In this document: positions 26,333-35,520 of the stretch, in pieces
How the letters are laid out: every line of letters starts with the position of its first letter
Position numbering within the stretch: position 1 is the first letter of the stretch
Source of the DNA: Vibrio neptunius
GTDB taxonomy: Bacteria; Pseudomonadota; Gammaproteobacteria; Enterobacterales; Vibrionaceae
Length of the DNA: 64,000 nucleotides
Reading direction: 5' to 3'
Assembly (NCBI RefSeq): GCF_000967495.1
Contig: NZ_JXXU01000043.1
Coordinates: 1-64,000, forward strand
Program-made: the position numbers and the translations under genes
The notes under the pieces: generated by a model
Databases searched by the model: none
The model's input: only the letters and a program-made list of their open reading frames with translations
What the model was told of the DNA's origin: nothing

Positions 26333-26508
26333 TGGTGGACTCGTGTTGGCGTTGGATTCTCTGAAATTCTAGCGGTTTTTCAGTGGAGTTTGTAACCCCT
26401 ATGTCAACACTGTTGATCGAAAGTGAGGTGATTTTACTTAACAAAGGTTAATGATTGTTGATGACATGAGCATTAATCTTGAGCTCTGAAAAAAACAGGA
26501 GAAGTAGA

Positions 26509-27054
26509 ATGTTAGAGTGGCGAGTCAAAACTTTTTCAGAATTATCGGTCTATGAACTTTATGAATGTTTACGCTTGCGAGTGGATGTGTTTATCGTAGA
26601 GCAGCAGGCACCTTATAGTGATTTGGACGGCAAGGATGTTGACCCGGAAACTCGGCATGTTATGGGGTTCGATGGTGATAAACTGGTAGCCTATAGCCGA
26701 TTGATGGCTCAAGGACTGGGCTACCCCCCAGAGGTGCAACAGTTTATCGAGGCCAACGATAAGGACGTGTGTATCGGTCGTGTCATCATTGCGAAAAGTC
26801 ACCGCGGAAAGGGTATCGGGCATGATCTCATGGCATTGAGCTTTAGTACGATCCGAGAAATTTATCCCCAAGATTCGATTTTTATATCCTCTCAGCAGCA
26901 TCTTAAAGATTACTATGGTGCCCATGGCTTTAAAGTCTTCACAGACCGCTACTATGAAGATGGATGTACCATGTTGGGACTCCGCTTTGTGCCGTCGTCC
27001 ATCAAAGGTGACACTGAACCTGTTAACCTTGCAGTTTCTGCGAGTTCCAATTAA
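26509..27054 (+). CDS. elaA: ElaA-type GNAT acetyltransferase
   Basis: A 181-residue protein starting at the ATG at 26509, which has AGGAG upstream; an upstream extension to 26479 lacks one. The N-terminus MLEWRVKTFSELSVYELYE and the RLRVDVFIVEQQAPYSDLDG motif are those of the ElaA family, and the acetyl-CoA loop reads IGRVIIAKSHRGKGIGHDLM. ElaA proteins are small GNAT enzymes whose target is not settled. The last 32 bp overlap the end of the convergent HAD gene. Confidence 0.87.
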   Translation: MLEWRVKTFSELSVYELYECLRLRVDVFIVEQQAPYSDLDGKDVDPETRHVMGFDGDKLVAYSRLMAQGLGYPPEVQQFIEANDKDVCIGRVIIAKSHRGKGIGHDLMALSFSTIREIYPQDSIFISSQQHLKDYYGAHGFKVFTDRYYEDGCTMLGLRFVPSSIKGDTEPVNLAVSASSN

Positions 27055-27700
27055 GCACTCTCCAGTTAGGGCGCTCAGCAAGAGCTCTCAACTGAGAACA
27101 TGGGTTAACCAAGTAAACGAAATCAGCGCGTTCGCACAAAGGCAGATCGTTGATTGAGTCGGTAAAAAAATGAATGTCTGAGTAGTGAGCAGTTTGCTGG
27201 AAAAGCCATTGCTCCAGCCTAGTGACTTTTCCTTGCCGGTAACTTGCAACTCCCGCCACTATCGCAGTGTAATGGTTATTGTGAGTTACCAAGTCGATCC
27301 CCATTGAATGGTTGACCCCCAAACGTTTTGCTACAGCGTCTACAATGAAACTCACGGTAGCGGAGATGATCAGGGTCTGTTTGCCTTGTTGATGTAGCTC
27401 GTTTAACAAGGAAATAGACTGGGGAAATTGCGTGGGTGCAATCCACTTATCGACACATTCTTCAACCAGTGATTCAACCTCTTGTATTGGTAAGTCAGCT
27501 ATCGGAAGCATAGCGAATTGGAGATACTCATCCATGTTCAGTTTTCCCTGTGAATACAACTGCATTAGGCGTCGATCTTCTTTTAGAAAACTGCTTGTCT
27601 TAACGATACCTTTTTCCACCAGAAACTCATTCCATAGCATGGCACTGTCAGCATGGATTAATGTTTCGTCAAGATCGAAAACGTAGAGGGAAGTAGACAT
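27023..27700 (-). CDS. HAD-IB phosphatase (SerB-like)
   Basis: A 225-residue HAD phosphatase from the ATG at 27700 (GAGAG upstream; a further start at 27733 is possible). Motif I is VFDLDETLI (nucleophile D and acid D two residues on), motif II is the Ser in LIISATVSF, motif III is Lys in YRQGKVTRLEQW, and motif IV is HFFTDSINDLPL. This is the HAD-IB pattern shared with phosphoserine phosphatase and related small-molecule phosphatases. No serine-binding ACT domain is present. It overlaps the elaA-like gene tail to tail by 32 bp. Confidence 0.85.
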   Translation of the reverse strand: MSTSLYVFDLDETLIHADSAMLWNEFLVEKGIVKTSSFLKEDRRLMQLYSQGKLNMDEYLQFAMLPIADLPIQEVESLVEECVDKWIAPTQFPQSISLLNELHQQGKQTLIISATVSFIVDAVAKRLGVNHSMGIDLVTHNNHYTAIVAGVASYRQGKVTRLEQWLFQQTAHYSDIHFFTDSINDLPLCERADFVYLVNPCSQLRALAERPNWRVLNWNSQKLQG

Positions 27701-27770
27701 GTTGGACTCTCGCTGAGTAAGTGTTGGAGGCAAGGCAGATTAGCGAACAAGTATGACAGTTTGTTTGCAC

Positions 27771-28556
27771 TTAACGTTGAACTTGTTGGACAGGTTTCTC
27801 AGGGAGCGAAATTTGACTATCGACACTGATGATTTTCTGATATTCACCAGATTCGAACAGTTCCTGAATGCCTAATTTCAGGGCTCTCTTCAGTTTTTGA
27901 TTGCGGTTTGGGTTGTGCTTGGAAAACATCACAAACATGTCTTTTTCGATGATAGCTTTTGGGTGGACTCGTATCTGTCCAATTTGGGTGGCCGTAAGCA
28001 AGGTTCCCATCATGTAGTACCCTCGTTCAATGGCTGCGGGGTAAGCATCGAGTCGGTGTTTGGCTAACTTAATAAAATTGCTTTGATCCTCATTGGCTAT
28101 TTCCAGCTTGACCCCATTTGAGGCCATCAAACGTGTGACTTCATATGCCTGTGTTGCGCCGATACGGAAGTTGTTCAAATCCGACATATTCTGCCAGTCG
28201 AAGTAACTTTTGCTATGGTAAAAAAAAACAACTTTCTGAGTGAAGAGCGGTTCGGAAAATTCAAAAATTGAAGTGCGTTGCTTATTTTTGAACCAAGGAA
28301 AAGTACCGTCAAACTTGCCAATCTCGGCATATCGATACGCTCTGCTCCAAGGATGGTACTTAATGTCGACTGTATAGCCTTGAGTTGCATAGGCAGCGGT
28401 AACGAGATCCTCTGCCATTTTGTATTCGGGATTATTCTGGCTACTTGTGTAAGGTTCCCAGTCTCCAACAACAAATGTCACGGTGCGTTCATTGCTCTGA
28501 GCGAGACATAGTGATGAGTGTATAATCAACAATACTGATGTGAATAGTCTACTCAT
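27771..28556 (-). CDS. Periplasmic solute-binding protein (SBP_bac_3), linked to hybrid kinase
   Basis: A 261-residue exported protein with a signal peptide (MSRLFTSVLLIIHSSLCLAQ). The type-3 amino-acid-binding fold is recognisable from VTFVVGDWEPYTSSQNNPEY, ADLVTAAYATQGY-like helix, RAYRYAEIGKFDGTFPWFKN and FSEPLFTQKVVFFYH. Vibrios carry many such proteins without ABC permeases. It lies 156 bp after the hybrid kinase in the same direction, so it may supply a ligand signal to that kinase or be a free scavenger. A poly-A run of nine codes for the KSYFDW-preceding region, a possible slippage site, but the frame is intact. Confidence 0.82.
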   Translation of the reverse strand: MSRLFTSVLLIIHSSLCLAQSNERTVTFVVGDWEPYTSSQNNPEYKMAEDLVTAAYATQGYTVDIKYHPWSRAYRYAEIGKFDGTFPWFKNKQRTSIFEFSEPLFTQKVVFFYHSKSYFDWQNMSDLNNFRIGATQAYEVTRLMASNGVKLEIANEDQSNFIKLAKHRLDAYPAAIERGYYMMGTLLTATQIGQIRVHPKAIIEKDMFVMFSKHNPNRNQKLKRALKLGIQELFESGEYQKIISVDSQISLPEKPVQQVQR

Positions 28557-28712
28557 GCTTCGCCCTCTTATTATGCCCTATCTTCAAATTTAGATGACAA
28601 TTTAAGTAATAAGTAGTTTGACTGACAAAGATTAATGAATGGGCGCTTGTTTGAGCAACCTCTTAGCCTTGTTGGAAAAGCATTCCGACTCTGTCACCTT
28701 GACGGTCATACA

Positions 28713-30641
28713 TTATTTGGTCGAGGCTGGTGCGCCATTGGCCACTTTTGCTTTGTTTTGTGCGCTTTGATAGGCGGGAACATAGTTAATGAGTGCTTCT
28801 TCTATTTCCTTTGGTTTTATCGGCTTGGATAAGAAACCATTCATGCCAATTTCAAAACAACGTTCTCGTTCTTCTTTGATCACGTTGGCTGTCACGGCGA
28901 TAATTGGCACATAAGCGGCCCAACCTTCGAGTTGGCGTATTTTTTGTGTCGCTTCGTAGCCGTCCATAACCGGCATGTGACAATCCATCAAAATAGCATC
29001 CACTTTATTGTGTTGACAGTATTCCCATGCCTCCTGGCCATTCTGGGCGATGTCGACTTCAAGTCCGAGCAGATTCAGCATTACCTGTATCACTTGTTGG
29101 TTAACTCGTGTGTCTTCGACGACTAACACTTTGAGGCCAGTGGTGTATTTCGGTACCAGCTTTTTCATCTGAGTAGTTGAAGAGGCCGGAAACTCAACCA
29201 AGTTGGGCGAAGGTTGAGTGAATACGCTTCGCCCTAACGCGGCTCGAACTATTGGTATCGAGAAGTAGAAGCTGCTGCCGAGGTTAACTTCGCTAGTTAC
29301 TTCAAGCGTACCCCCCATCATTTGAACGATTTTCTGGCTGATCGCTAGCCCTAGACCTGTTCCTCCGTACTGTCGTGTGATACTGCTATCAGCTTGCTGA
29401 AATTTGTTAAAGATTGAGCTCAATTTATCTTTTGCAATGCCTACCCCCGTATCTTTGACTTCAAACTGTAGCTGCTGACCGGACTCACTCTCTAACATCT
29501 TTAAATTGAGTTCGACGTAACCCCTTTGGGTGAATTTAAGAGCGTTCCCGATAAGATTGTTGATGACCTGTTTGAGACGTATTGAATCGGCTTCAATTTT
29601 CTGAGGTACAGCCGGATCGATGTTGCAATCGAAGAACAACTCTTTCTGTTTGGCTCTGATACTGTACTCGTTGGCTTGTTGTTGTATCAGTAGCTTTAAG
29701 TCGAATTCAGTCGGGTCTAATTCAAAGTGGCCGGCTTCGATTTTAGAAAAATCGAGGATGTCATTGATGATATCGAGTAGGGTATGGGAAGAGGTGAGTA
29801 GAATGTCGACATAATTGCGCTGTACTTCGTTGGGTTTGGTTTCTTTCAGCAGCTCTGCCACTCCCACGATGCCATTCATTGGGGTCCGTATTTCATGGCT
29901 CATGTTGGCTAAAAACTCACTCTTTTTTACATTGGCGATTTCCGCTTTCTGTTTGCATTCGGAAATGTGTTGGTATTTATTCTGCAGTTGTTGAACACAG
30001 TTGTTGTAGTCCTCTATGAGCACGCTAATTTCATCACTAAACATTCGCTTGGGGGGCGTCAACTTGCTTGGAGTGGGGCCATCATCGAAGTCCGCCATGG
30101 CGGAAGAGAGGTTAGCAATGGGTTTTGTAATAAGCCTGAGGGTAATCCAAATTAAGCAGGCCACAACGATAAGGGTTTGGGCAAAAGTTAAGGAAAGAAC
30201 AAGCCAAAATTTTTGCCAAAGTAGCTCATAACGGGGACCAAGATCCGTTTCTATTTTAAGTTGGCCGAGTGTGAAGCTCTTGTTGCCCTGCTGATAGGTG
30301 AGATCCCAAGTATTGGTTATCTTTTGGCCTTTTGTCGGTGTGCCAAGTTCAATGATAGACTTACTGCTATCGATAATGGTTAGTCGGTCTACCCAAGGTA
30401 ATAGAAATATCCCCTTCGCTTGGGTCAATAGCTGCTTTTGATCTTCCATCCACAGGCTATTCTGTAAACTGACCACATAGTTGTCCTCGACCTGCAACAT
30501 CTGCTTATCGAGGTTCTCTTGCTCCGTTCGGTAATCGACGAACAAACTCACGCCCGCTATAGCAAAAGCCAGAGCCGTGCTGACGAAAAAGGTGACAATG
30601 ACAAGCTTCTTGTCGATGCCAAGTTGACGTTGTTTTCTCAT
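28713..30641 (-). CDS. Hybrid sensor histidine kinase (HAMP-HisKA-HATPase-REC)
   Basis: A 642-residue protein from ATG 30641 (a start at 30689 adds 16 residues; neither has a strong ribosome-binding site). TM1 is at about 12-34 and TM2 at about 145-169, enclosing a small periplasmic domain of roughly 110 residues. A HAMP linker is followed by the HisKA motif FLANMSHEIRTPMNG (His at about 249), an ATPase domain with NLIGNALKF and DTGVGI, and a C-terminal receiver with LMDCHMPVMDGYEATQKIR holding the phospho-acceptor Asp. There is no HPt domain, so phosphotransfer must pass to a separate protein. The downstream binding protein (27771-28556) may be part of the sensor. Confidence 0.9.
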   Translation of the reverse strand: MRKQRQLGIDKKLVIVTFFVSTALAFAIAGVSLFVDYRTEQENLDKQMLQVEDNYVVSLQNSLWMEDQKQLLTQAKGIFLLPWVDRLTIIDSSKSIIELGTPTKGQKITNTWDLTYQQGNKSFTLGQLKIETDLGPRYELLWQKFWLVLSLTFAQTLIVVACLIWITLRLITKPIANLSSAMADFDDGPTPSKLTPPKRMFSDEISVLIEDYNNCVQQLQNKYQHISECKQKAEIANVKKSEFLANMSHEIRTPMNGIVGVAELLKETKPNEVQRNYVDILLTSSHTLLDIINDILDFSKIEAGHFELDPTEFDLKLLIQQQANEYSIRAKQKELFFDCNIDPAVPQKIEADSIRLKQVINNLIGNALKFTQRGYVELNLKMLESESGQQLQFEVKDTGVGIAKDKLSSIFNKFQQADSSITRQYGGTGLGLAISQKIVQMMGGTLEVTSEVNLGSSFYFSIPIVRAALGRSVFTQPSPNLVEFPASSTTQMKKLVPKYTTGLKVLVVEDTRVNQQVIQVMLNLLGLEVDIAQNGQEAWEYCQHNKVDAILMDCHMPVMDGYEATQKIRQLEGWAAYVPIIAVTANVIKEERERCFEIGMNGFLSKPIKPKEIEEALINYVPAYQSAQNKAKVANGAPASTK

Positions 30642-30940
30642 AGCAAATTTTTTATGTGTTTTATTGCTTACTAATAGCCTAGTTGGCATTGTGGTTTTAG
30701 GGAAACTCTTTTGAACACCAAGTCACTATCCACCTCAGTTTTTCACGGAGAAGTGCGAGGTGAAATCACATCAGTACAGTAAAGGAATACGGCAAAGAGG
30801 CTTTTTTGATGCTTATATTTTCTACTGAGTGCCACTGACATCACGTTTGTTGCCTGAATGATGGGCTGAAGCAATAAAAAGCACCATTTAGTGAAACATG
30901 GTACATACTTAAATAAAGCTCCACTTTAAAAGGACTTACA

Positions 30941-31873
30941 GTGAGGCGTTGGAAAATCTGGTTGATTGTTTACAGCCCAGCTTTGTTGTGGGCGGGGCTG
31001 TCGTTAAAAGAGGCGAATTGGTGGGTAGAAAACCTGGTCGCCTACCCAAGTCTGTTTTTAATCGTCTATCTATTGTTTGCACTGATTCTCGCGTTAAGAA
31101 TGAAGTGGGCACCAAGTGCGATATGTATTGTACTGGCGGGTGCATTTGCCTTGATGGCGCCAAAGTCCAATCAAACGCTAGTTGCACGCTGCACGAACTC
31201 CGTCTCAGTAGTACAGTTTAACCTCTACTATGAAAACCCTGACGTTAACGCATTTATTAACTACTTACTCACCAAACCTGCTGATTTAGTTGTGATGCAA
31301 GAAGTTGCACCAAACATTGGTGATAAGTTGCAAATGCTTAATGATGTTTATCCTTATTTTTATGGAGGGCAAAAAGGGGTAGGTTACCCTTCAAGTCAGA
31401 TGATACTAAGTGTTTCCCCGTTAAAAAATATGTCAGTGTTTACAACACCGGATCAACAAAACATCATTCGTGGAACTTGGTATCCTCACAATCAAAGCGC
31501 GATGACGCTCATTGTGGCCCATCCCACTTCACCGAGGAACAAAGAGTTGTGGTATCGGCGAAATGCTCTGATCAGGACTATTGAATCCTTGGTCGAACTC
31601 TACCCCAGCGATGAGGTAATGATATTGGGGGACTTTAACCTCTCTGCGGTCAGCTTACGTTTTGCAAAACTGTTCCCGACTTTTCAGAAAGCTCCGGTGG
31701 CAAGTTGGCCAAATTGGTCAGAGGCTTTTAATACGCCTCCAGTCTCGATGATCGCCATTGATCACTTGTGGCTACAGTCTATGAATTCAGGCAGAAAGAT
31801 TTGCCAGCGTCAAAGTTCACCTCACCCTACTGGCTCAGACCACTTTCTAATCAAAACCGAGATTGGTTATTGA
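30941..31873 (+). CDS. Endonuclease/exonuclease/phosphatase-family protein with N-terminal membrane helices
   Basis: A 310-residue protein with a GTG start (AAAGGA upstream). Residues 1-75 hold two to three hydrophobic helices, and the remainder is an EEP-fold domain: VSVVQFNLYYENPD, ADLVVMQEVAPN (the metal-binding Glu), LIVAHPTSP, VMILGDFNLSA (Asp/Asn pair) and GSDHFLIK (Asp-His pair). Such YafD-like proteins are phosphodiesterases or nucleases facing the periplasm in some bacteria; the substrate is not known. All catalytic residues appear intact. Confidence 0.85.
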   Translation: MRRWKIWLIVYSPALLWAGLSLKEANWWVENLVAYPSLFLIVYLLFALILALRMKWAPSAICIVLAGAFALMAPKSNQTLVARCTNSVSVVQFNLYYENPDVNAFINYLLTKPADLVVMQEVAPNIGDKLQMLNDVYPYFYGGQKGVGYPSSQMILSVSPLKNMSVFTTPDQQNIIRGTWYPHNQSAMTLIVAHPTSPRNKELWYRRNALIRTIESLVELYPSDEVMILGDFNLSAVSLRFAKLFPTFQKAPVASWPNWSEAFNTPPVSMIAIDHLWLQSMNSGRKICQRQSSPHPTGSDHFLIKTEIGY

Positions 31874-31952
31874 TTATTATTCTCAACTTATTGTGTGAAG
31901 GTTTTAGCTAGGTTACCCTCCGATTAACTTAATCAGCCTTTGGATGGTAACT

Positions 31953-32321
31953 ATGGCAAATTTGGCGATTACGGAAATTAAATCCTTTATTCCCAGCAAA
32001 GATTTTGAAGTTTCGCAACGATTTTATCAGGCGTTGGGCTTTGAGGTTGCTTCAGTCTTCGGTGACGTTGCTTACATGCGAAAAGAGCACACCGCTTTTC
32101 TACTACAGAACTACTATCAAGTTGAACACGCACAAAACACTATGATGCATTTACTGGTAGAGGATGCGATGGGTTGGTTGGGTCATGTTCAGGCGTCCGG
32201 TGTCGAAACGGACTTTGAGTGTAAAGTGACAGAGTTGATTGAACAACCGTGGGGCATGTTGGAGTTTTGTTTGATCGATCCTTCTGGCGTGCTGTGGCGA
32301 ATCGCGCAAAATATCCGTTAA
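31953..32321 (+). CDS. VOC-family (glyoxalase-like) protein
   Basis: A 122-residue protein starting at the ATG at 31953 (GGATGG upstream; an in-frame ATG at 31944 is less likely). It begins MANLAITEIKSFIPSKDFEV, the usual beta-alpha start of the vicinal-oxygen-chelate fold, and ends MLEFCLIDPSGVLWRIAQ, the second beta-alpha-beta module. It could be a bleomycin-resistance-like or dioxygenase-like protein. Metal ligands are not clear; function unknown. Confidence 0.75.
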   Translation: MANLAITEIKSFIPSKDFEVSQRFYQALGFEVASVFGDVAYMRKEHTAFLLQNYYQVEHAQNTMMHLLVEDAMGWLGHVQASGVETDFECKVTELIEQPWGMLEFCLIDPSGVLWRIAQNIR

Positions 32322-32328
32322 TGTAAAA

Positions 32329-32352
32329 ACGCCCCTCATCATCGAGGGGCGT
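32329..32352. terminator. Terminator for the ABC exporter operon (and VOC gene)
   Basis: ACGCCCCTC (32329-32337) and GAGGGGCGT (32344-32352) pair perfectly. Leftward the stem is followed by TTTTTAC, making a strong terminator for the exporter operon that stops at 32359; rightward it also closes the VOC gene. Confidence 0.85.
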
Positions 32353-32358
32353 GTGCCT

Positions 32359-33459
32359 TTAATCCAACGACTTCTTGAACCTTGTCGAGGCGATCAATAG
32401 GCCAATCACAGTAAAGCAGGCCAGCCATAATGTGTCGTGCCACATACCGCTTAGGTCAGAGCCACGCAGTACAATACCGCGAATTAGGCGCATAAAGTGT
32501 GTGGCGGGTAAAGCTTCAGAAATCCATTGAGCCGCATTGGGCATTGCCTCATAGGGAAACATAAAGCCTGATAGCAAAATGGAAGGCAGCAAGATAAAAA
32601 CGGTCATCTGCATGGCTTGAAGCTGTGTGGACGCTACGGTCGAGATCACTAAACCAAGAGTAAGGCTTGCGGAGATAAACAACAGCGTCCCTAGAAGGAT
32701 CTGGCTAATAGCTCCGTTAATCGGTACATCAAAAATGAAGTGACCTAGTCCCAGAATAATGAACACTTGAATCAAGCCGACAAAAATATATGGGATGATT
32801 TTAGCGACCATCAGTTCGAACGAGTGGATTGGTGTAGTGATTAATAGTTCCAGATTGCCACGTTCCCTTTCTCTTACAATGGCTGCACTGGTGAAGAGAA
32901 TCATCGTCATTGTTAAAATGACACCAAGCAAACCCGGCACAATATTCACCGCAGAACGGCGACTTGGGTTGTAGAACAAAGCGACTTCAAAAGTCTTTTG
33001 TTGTTCTGGACGGATTTCAAAATCAAAGTCCGTTAACGGCATATTCTGCAGTGCAAGAATCGCTGAACTGATCATAGTATCGGAACCATCGACAACCCAT
33101 TGCCCTAGCACTCGCCCTTGGGTCATTCGTTGCGTGAGGTCAGATGGAATAATCAGTACAGCACGTATAACACCGTTCTGAATGGCTTGTTCTGCCTGTT
33201 CAGCAGTCGGGTATGTAGCTTTGACATCAACCACCTGGGTGACCTTGACGGATTCTGTTATGACGCGTCCGGCAGTGCTCTGACTTTGGTCTACGACACC
33301 AATAGGAATATTTCGTACATCGGTGTTAATCGCAAAACCAAATAGCAGCAGCTGAATCAGGGGAATCATCACAACCATGCCAAAGGTGATGCGGTCACGG
33401 GAAAGCTGACGGATTTCTTTAAACATGATCGCCTTCATGCGAGCGATTGACTGGATCAT
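32359..33459 (-). CDS. ABC-2 type exporter permease
   Basis: A 366-residue membrane protein of the YbhR/YbhS type. An N-terminal helix (MVVMIPLIQLLLFGFAI) precedes a large periplasmic domain (IPIGVVDQSQST and following), then five or six helices including LGVILTMTMILF, IVRERERGNLELLITTPI (the conserved cytoplasmic coupling segment) and ILLSGFMFPYEAMP. Its ATG overlaps the ATPase stop by 4 nt. Together with the ATPase and the fusion protein it forms a tripartite exporter; only one permease gene is present, so it should work as a homodimer. Confidence 0.9.
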   Translation of the reverse strand: MIQSIARMKAIMFKEIRQLSRDRITFGMVVMIPLIQLLLFGFAINTDVRNIPIGVVDQSQSTAGRVITESVKVTQVVDVKATYPTAEQAEQAIQNGVIRAVLIIPSDLTQRMTQGRVLGQWVVDGSDTMISSAILALQNMPLTDFDFEIRPEQQKTFEVALFYNPSRRSAVNIVPGLLGVILTMTMILFTSAAIVRERERGNLELLITTPIHSFELMVAKIIPYIFVGLIQVFIILGLGHFIFDVPINGAISQILLGTLLFISASLTLGLVISTVASTQLQAMQMTVFILLPSILLSGFMFPYEAMPNAAQWISEALPATHFMRLIRGIVLRGSDLSGMWHDTLWLACFTVIGLLIASTRFKKSLD

Positions 33460-34379
33460 TGTCTTCCTTCTCCCGTGACGGTGACAAACACATCTTCTAG
33501 GCTCGGTCTGGCTAGATTCATTTCCGCTTCACTGAGCTCAGGAAACTGTTGGCGTAACCATGCAATCGGATCTTGGATATGTTGATGAATCAAAACTCGA
33601 AGTCGAATGCCCAATTGCGCGGCAGAGCGCACTTCCTCTCTGGCAAGAAGGGATTCCTTCAGTGCCCGCAAATTGTCTGCTTTGACCTCAACAATATTGA
33701 CACCCATATCGGCCATTAACTGCTCTGGCTCGCCATCGGCACGAATTCTTCCTGCCTCCATGATGGCCAGTCTGTGGCAACGTTCAGCCTCATCCATGTA
33801 ATGAGTCGTAACCAGAATCGTGGTTCCTTGGTCTGACAGATCAAAAAGTTGTTCCCAGAATTCGCGGCGGTTTTCAGGGTCAACAGCTGAAGTCGGCTCA
33901 TCAAGAAACAAGAGCTCAGGCTGATGCATAGTGGCGGCCGCGAGGGAAAGACGTTGTTTCTGGCCGCCACTCATCCCACTGACACGTTGTTTTCGGCGCT
34001 GGTCCAAGCCGTAGGTTTTCAACTGTTCGTTGAGACGTTGCTTGAGGTGCTTGGACCCCATACCAAATATTTGACCGATAAACTCTAAGTTTTCCTCGAC
34101 GGTTAAATCGTCATATAAGGAGAACTTCTGCGTCATATAGCCAATTTTGAGGCGCAGCAGTTCAGACTGGCGTGGTATTTCTAACCCTAGCACATCGACC
34201 TCACCTTCACTTGGGCTGAGCAAACCCGTTAGCACTCGGATGGTGGTGGACTTCCCACAGCCGTTTGGTCCAAGAAAGCCGTAAATACTGCCTTTGGGTA
34301 CATTGAGTGTGATGTCGTTAATGGCGGTGAAATCACCAAACCTCTTGACCACATTTTCTGCTTTAATCGCATATTCCAT
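33456..34379 (-). CDS. ABC exporter ATP-binding protein
   Basis: A 307-residue ATPase from ATG 34379 (GAGAG upstream; GTG 34385 is alternative). Walker A is GPNGCGKSTT, the signature is VSGMSGGQKQR, Walker B is LLFLDEPTSAVDP and the switch histidine is in VTTHYMDEAERC. The C-terminal part beyond residue 220 is the regulatory extension common to YbhF/DrrA-like proteins. YbhF-type proteins in E. coli carry two such domains; here there is one. Substrate unknown; export of toxic compounds is likely from the context. Confidence 0.92.
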   Translation of the reverse strand: MEYAIKAENVVKRFGDFTAINDITLNVPKGSIYGFLGPNGCGKSTTIRVLTGLLSPSEGEVDVLGLEIPRQSELLRLKIGYMTQKFSLYDDLTVEENLEFIGQIFGMGSKHLKQRLNEQLKTYGLDQRRKQRVSGMSGGQKQRLSLAAATMHQPELLFLDEPTSAVDPENRREFWEQLFDLSDQGTTILVTTHYMDEAERCHRLAIMEAGRIRADGEPEQLMADMGVNIVEVKADNLRALKESLLAREEVRSAAQLGIRLRVLIHQHIQDPIAWLRQQFPELSEAEMNLARPSLEDVFVTVTGEGRQ

Positions 34380-34384
34380 AGGCA

Positions 34385-35335
34385 CTACTCTCTAGACAAG
34401 TCGATTTGTGCTGGGATGCCAGATGGTAGTCGCTGAGCCGAGGATTCAAGGTCAACTTCCGCCAGATACATCAAGCGAGAACGCTCGTCTTCGGTGAGCG
34501 CATAATAGGGCGTAAATGAGGGCTCGCTCGCAACCCAACGAACGGTTCCAGAGATTGGGTTTTCAACACCATCTACCGTAACGGAAACGGATTTGCCCGG
34601 TATGAAATCAATGCGATGGCTAGCTGGCACATAAACACGCGCATACGGGATGCGGCTTGCTTGTATCACGGCGACCACACCATTGACGGGAACGCGTTCG
34701 CCCAAATTGTAAGGTAAGTTATCCAACACCCCATCACGGGTGGCGGTAATGGTGAGCTCGCTAAGCTTCTGTTGCTGGAGAGTCACATCAGCCATAGAAG
34801 CCGCGAGTTCGGCTTTTGCTTGTTCGATATCTTCAAGACGTGAGCCAGCTGTCAGCTTGCTAAATTCTTCCTTTGCTGAGTCCAGTTCCGCTTTCGCAGA
34901 GTCACGTGCCGCAAGTGCGGTGTCTTTCTCTGATTGGCTGATCAAGCGTTTTTCAACCAACTCTGCTTTTCGGGTGTAATTTTTCTGGGCTTCAGTTAAT
35001 TGAGCTTCAGCACGTTTAACACGAGCTTGAGAAGCTGCAATGTCTTCTGGGCGTTCACCATTGGTTAATTTGAGTAGGTAAGCTTCTGCTTTGGATTGCT
35101 CAGCAACTGCACGGGCGAGTACCGCTTCTTGGCTAGTGGTATCAAGTTGTACCAACACTTCGCCTAGTTTTACTTGTGATCCTTCTGTCGCAGGTAACGC
35201 ACGGATGATTTCGTTGGCGGTTGCAGTGAAGGTAACACGGTCTCTTTCCAACGTACCAAGTGCTTGAGATGAGTCATCTTGTGTACAGGCAGTTAACAGC
35301 GAAATCAGAACAGAACCGATCAAGAACCGTTTCAT
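34385..35335 (-). CDS. Membrane-fusion lipoprotein of the ABC exporter (HlyD family)
   Basis: A 316-residue adaptor from ATG 35335 (GGAG upstream). The N-terminus MKRFLIGSVLISLLTACTQ has a lipobox (LTAC), so it is probably lipidated. The lipoyl halves are EIIRALPATEGSQVKLGEVL and ITATRDGVLDNLPYNLGERV, joined by a long Ala/Glu/Lys coiled-coil hairpin (about residues 70-195) as in YbhG/MacA. It connects the ABC pump to an outer-membrane channel. It is the first gene of the three-gene operon, with stop and next start nearly overlapping. Confidence 0.9.
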   Translation of the reverse strand: MKRFLIGSVLISLLTACTQDDSSQALGTLERDRVTFTATANEIIRALPATEGSQVKLGEVLVQLDTTSQEAVLARAVAEQSKAEAYLLKLTNGERPEDIAASQARVKRAEAQLTEAQKNYTRKAELVEKRLISQSEKDTALAARDSAKAELDSAKEEFSKLTAGSRLEDIEQAKAELAASMADVTLQQQKLSELTITATRDGVLDNLPYNLGERVPVNGVVAVIQASRIPYARVYVPASHRIDFIPGKSVSVTVDGVENPISGTVRWVASEPSFTPYYALTEDERSRLMYLAEVDLESSAQRLPSGIPAQIDLSRE

Positions 35336-35445
35336 AAAGTACTCCAAATCAGCAAGTTAAGGTGAAGGTGTCGCTAAGCGGAGCGATACCAATGATTGTC
35401 TAAATAGGATATATTCTCGGTTAACTATAGATACAGAAACTTAAT

Positions 35446-35481
35446 TCATACAAAATTAATCTAGTGATTAATTTTGTATGA
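35446..35481. promoter_or_regulatory. 16-bp perfect inverted repeat between divergent genes
   Basis: TCATACAAAATTAATC (35446-35461) and GATTAATTTTGTATGA (35466-35481) form a perfect inverted repeat with a 4-bp spacer. It sits between the exporter operon and the rightward gene at 35521, a likely operator for a dimeric repressor. No regulator gene is adjacent. Confidence 0.6.
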
Positions 35482-35520
35482 TTTGTTCTTTTTCTTCATG
35501 CAGTTATTACAGAGGTTGCA

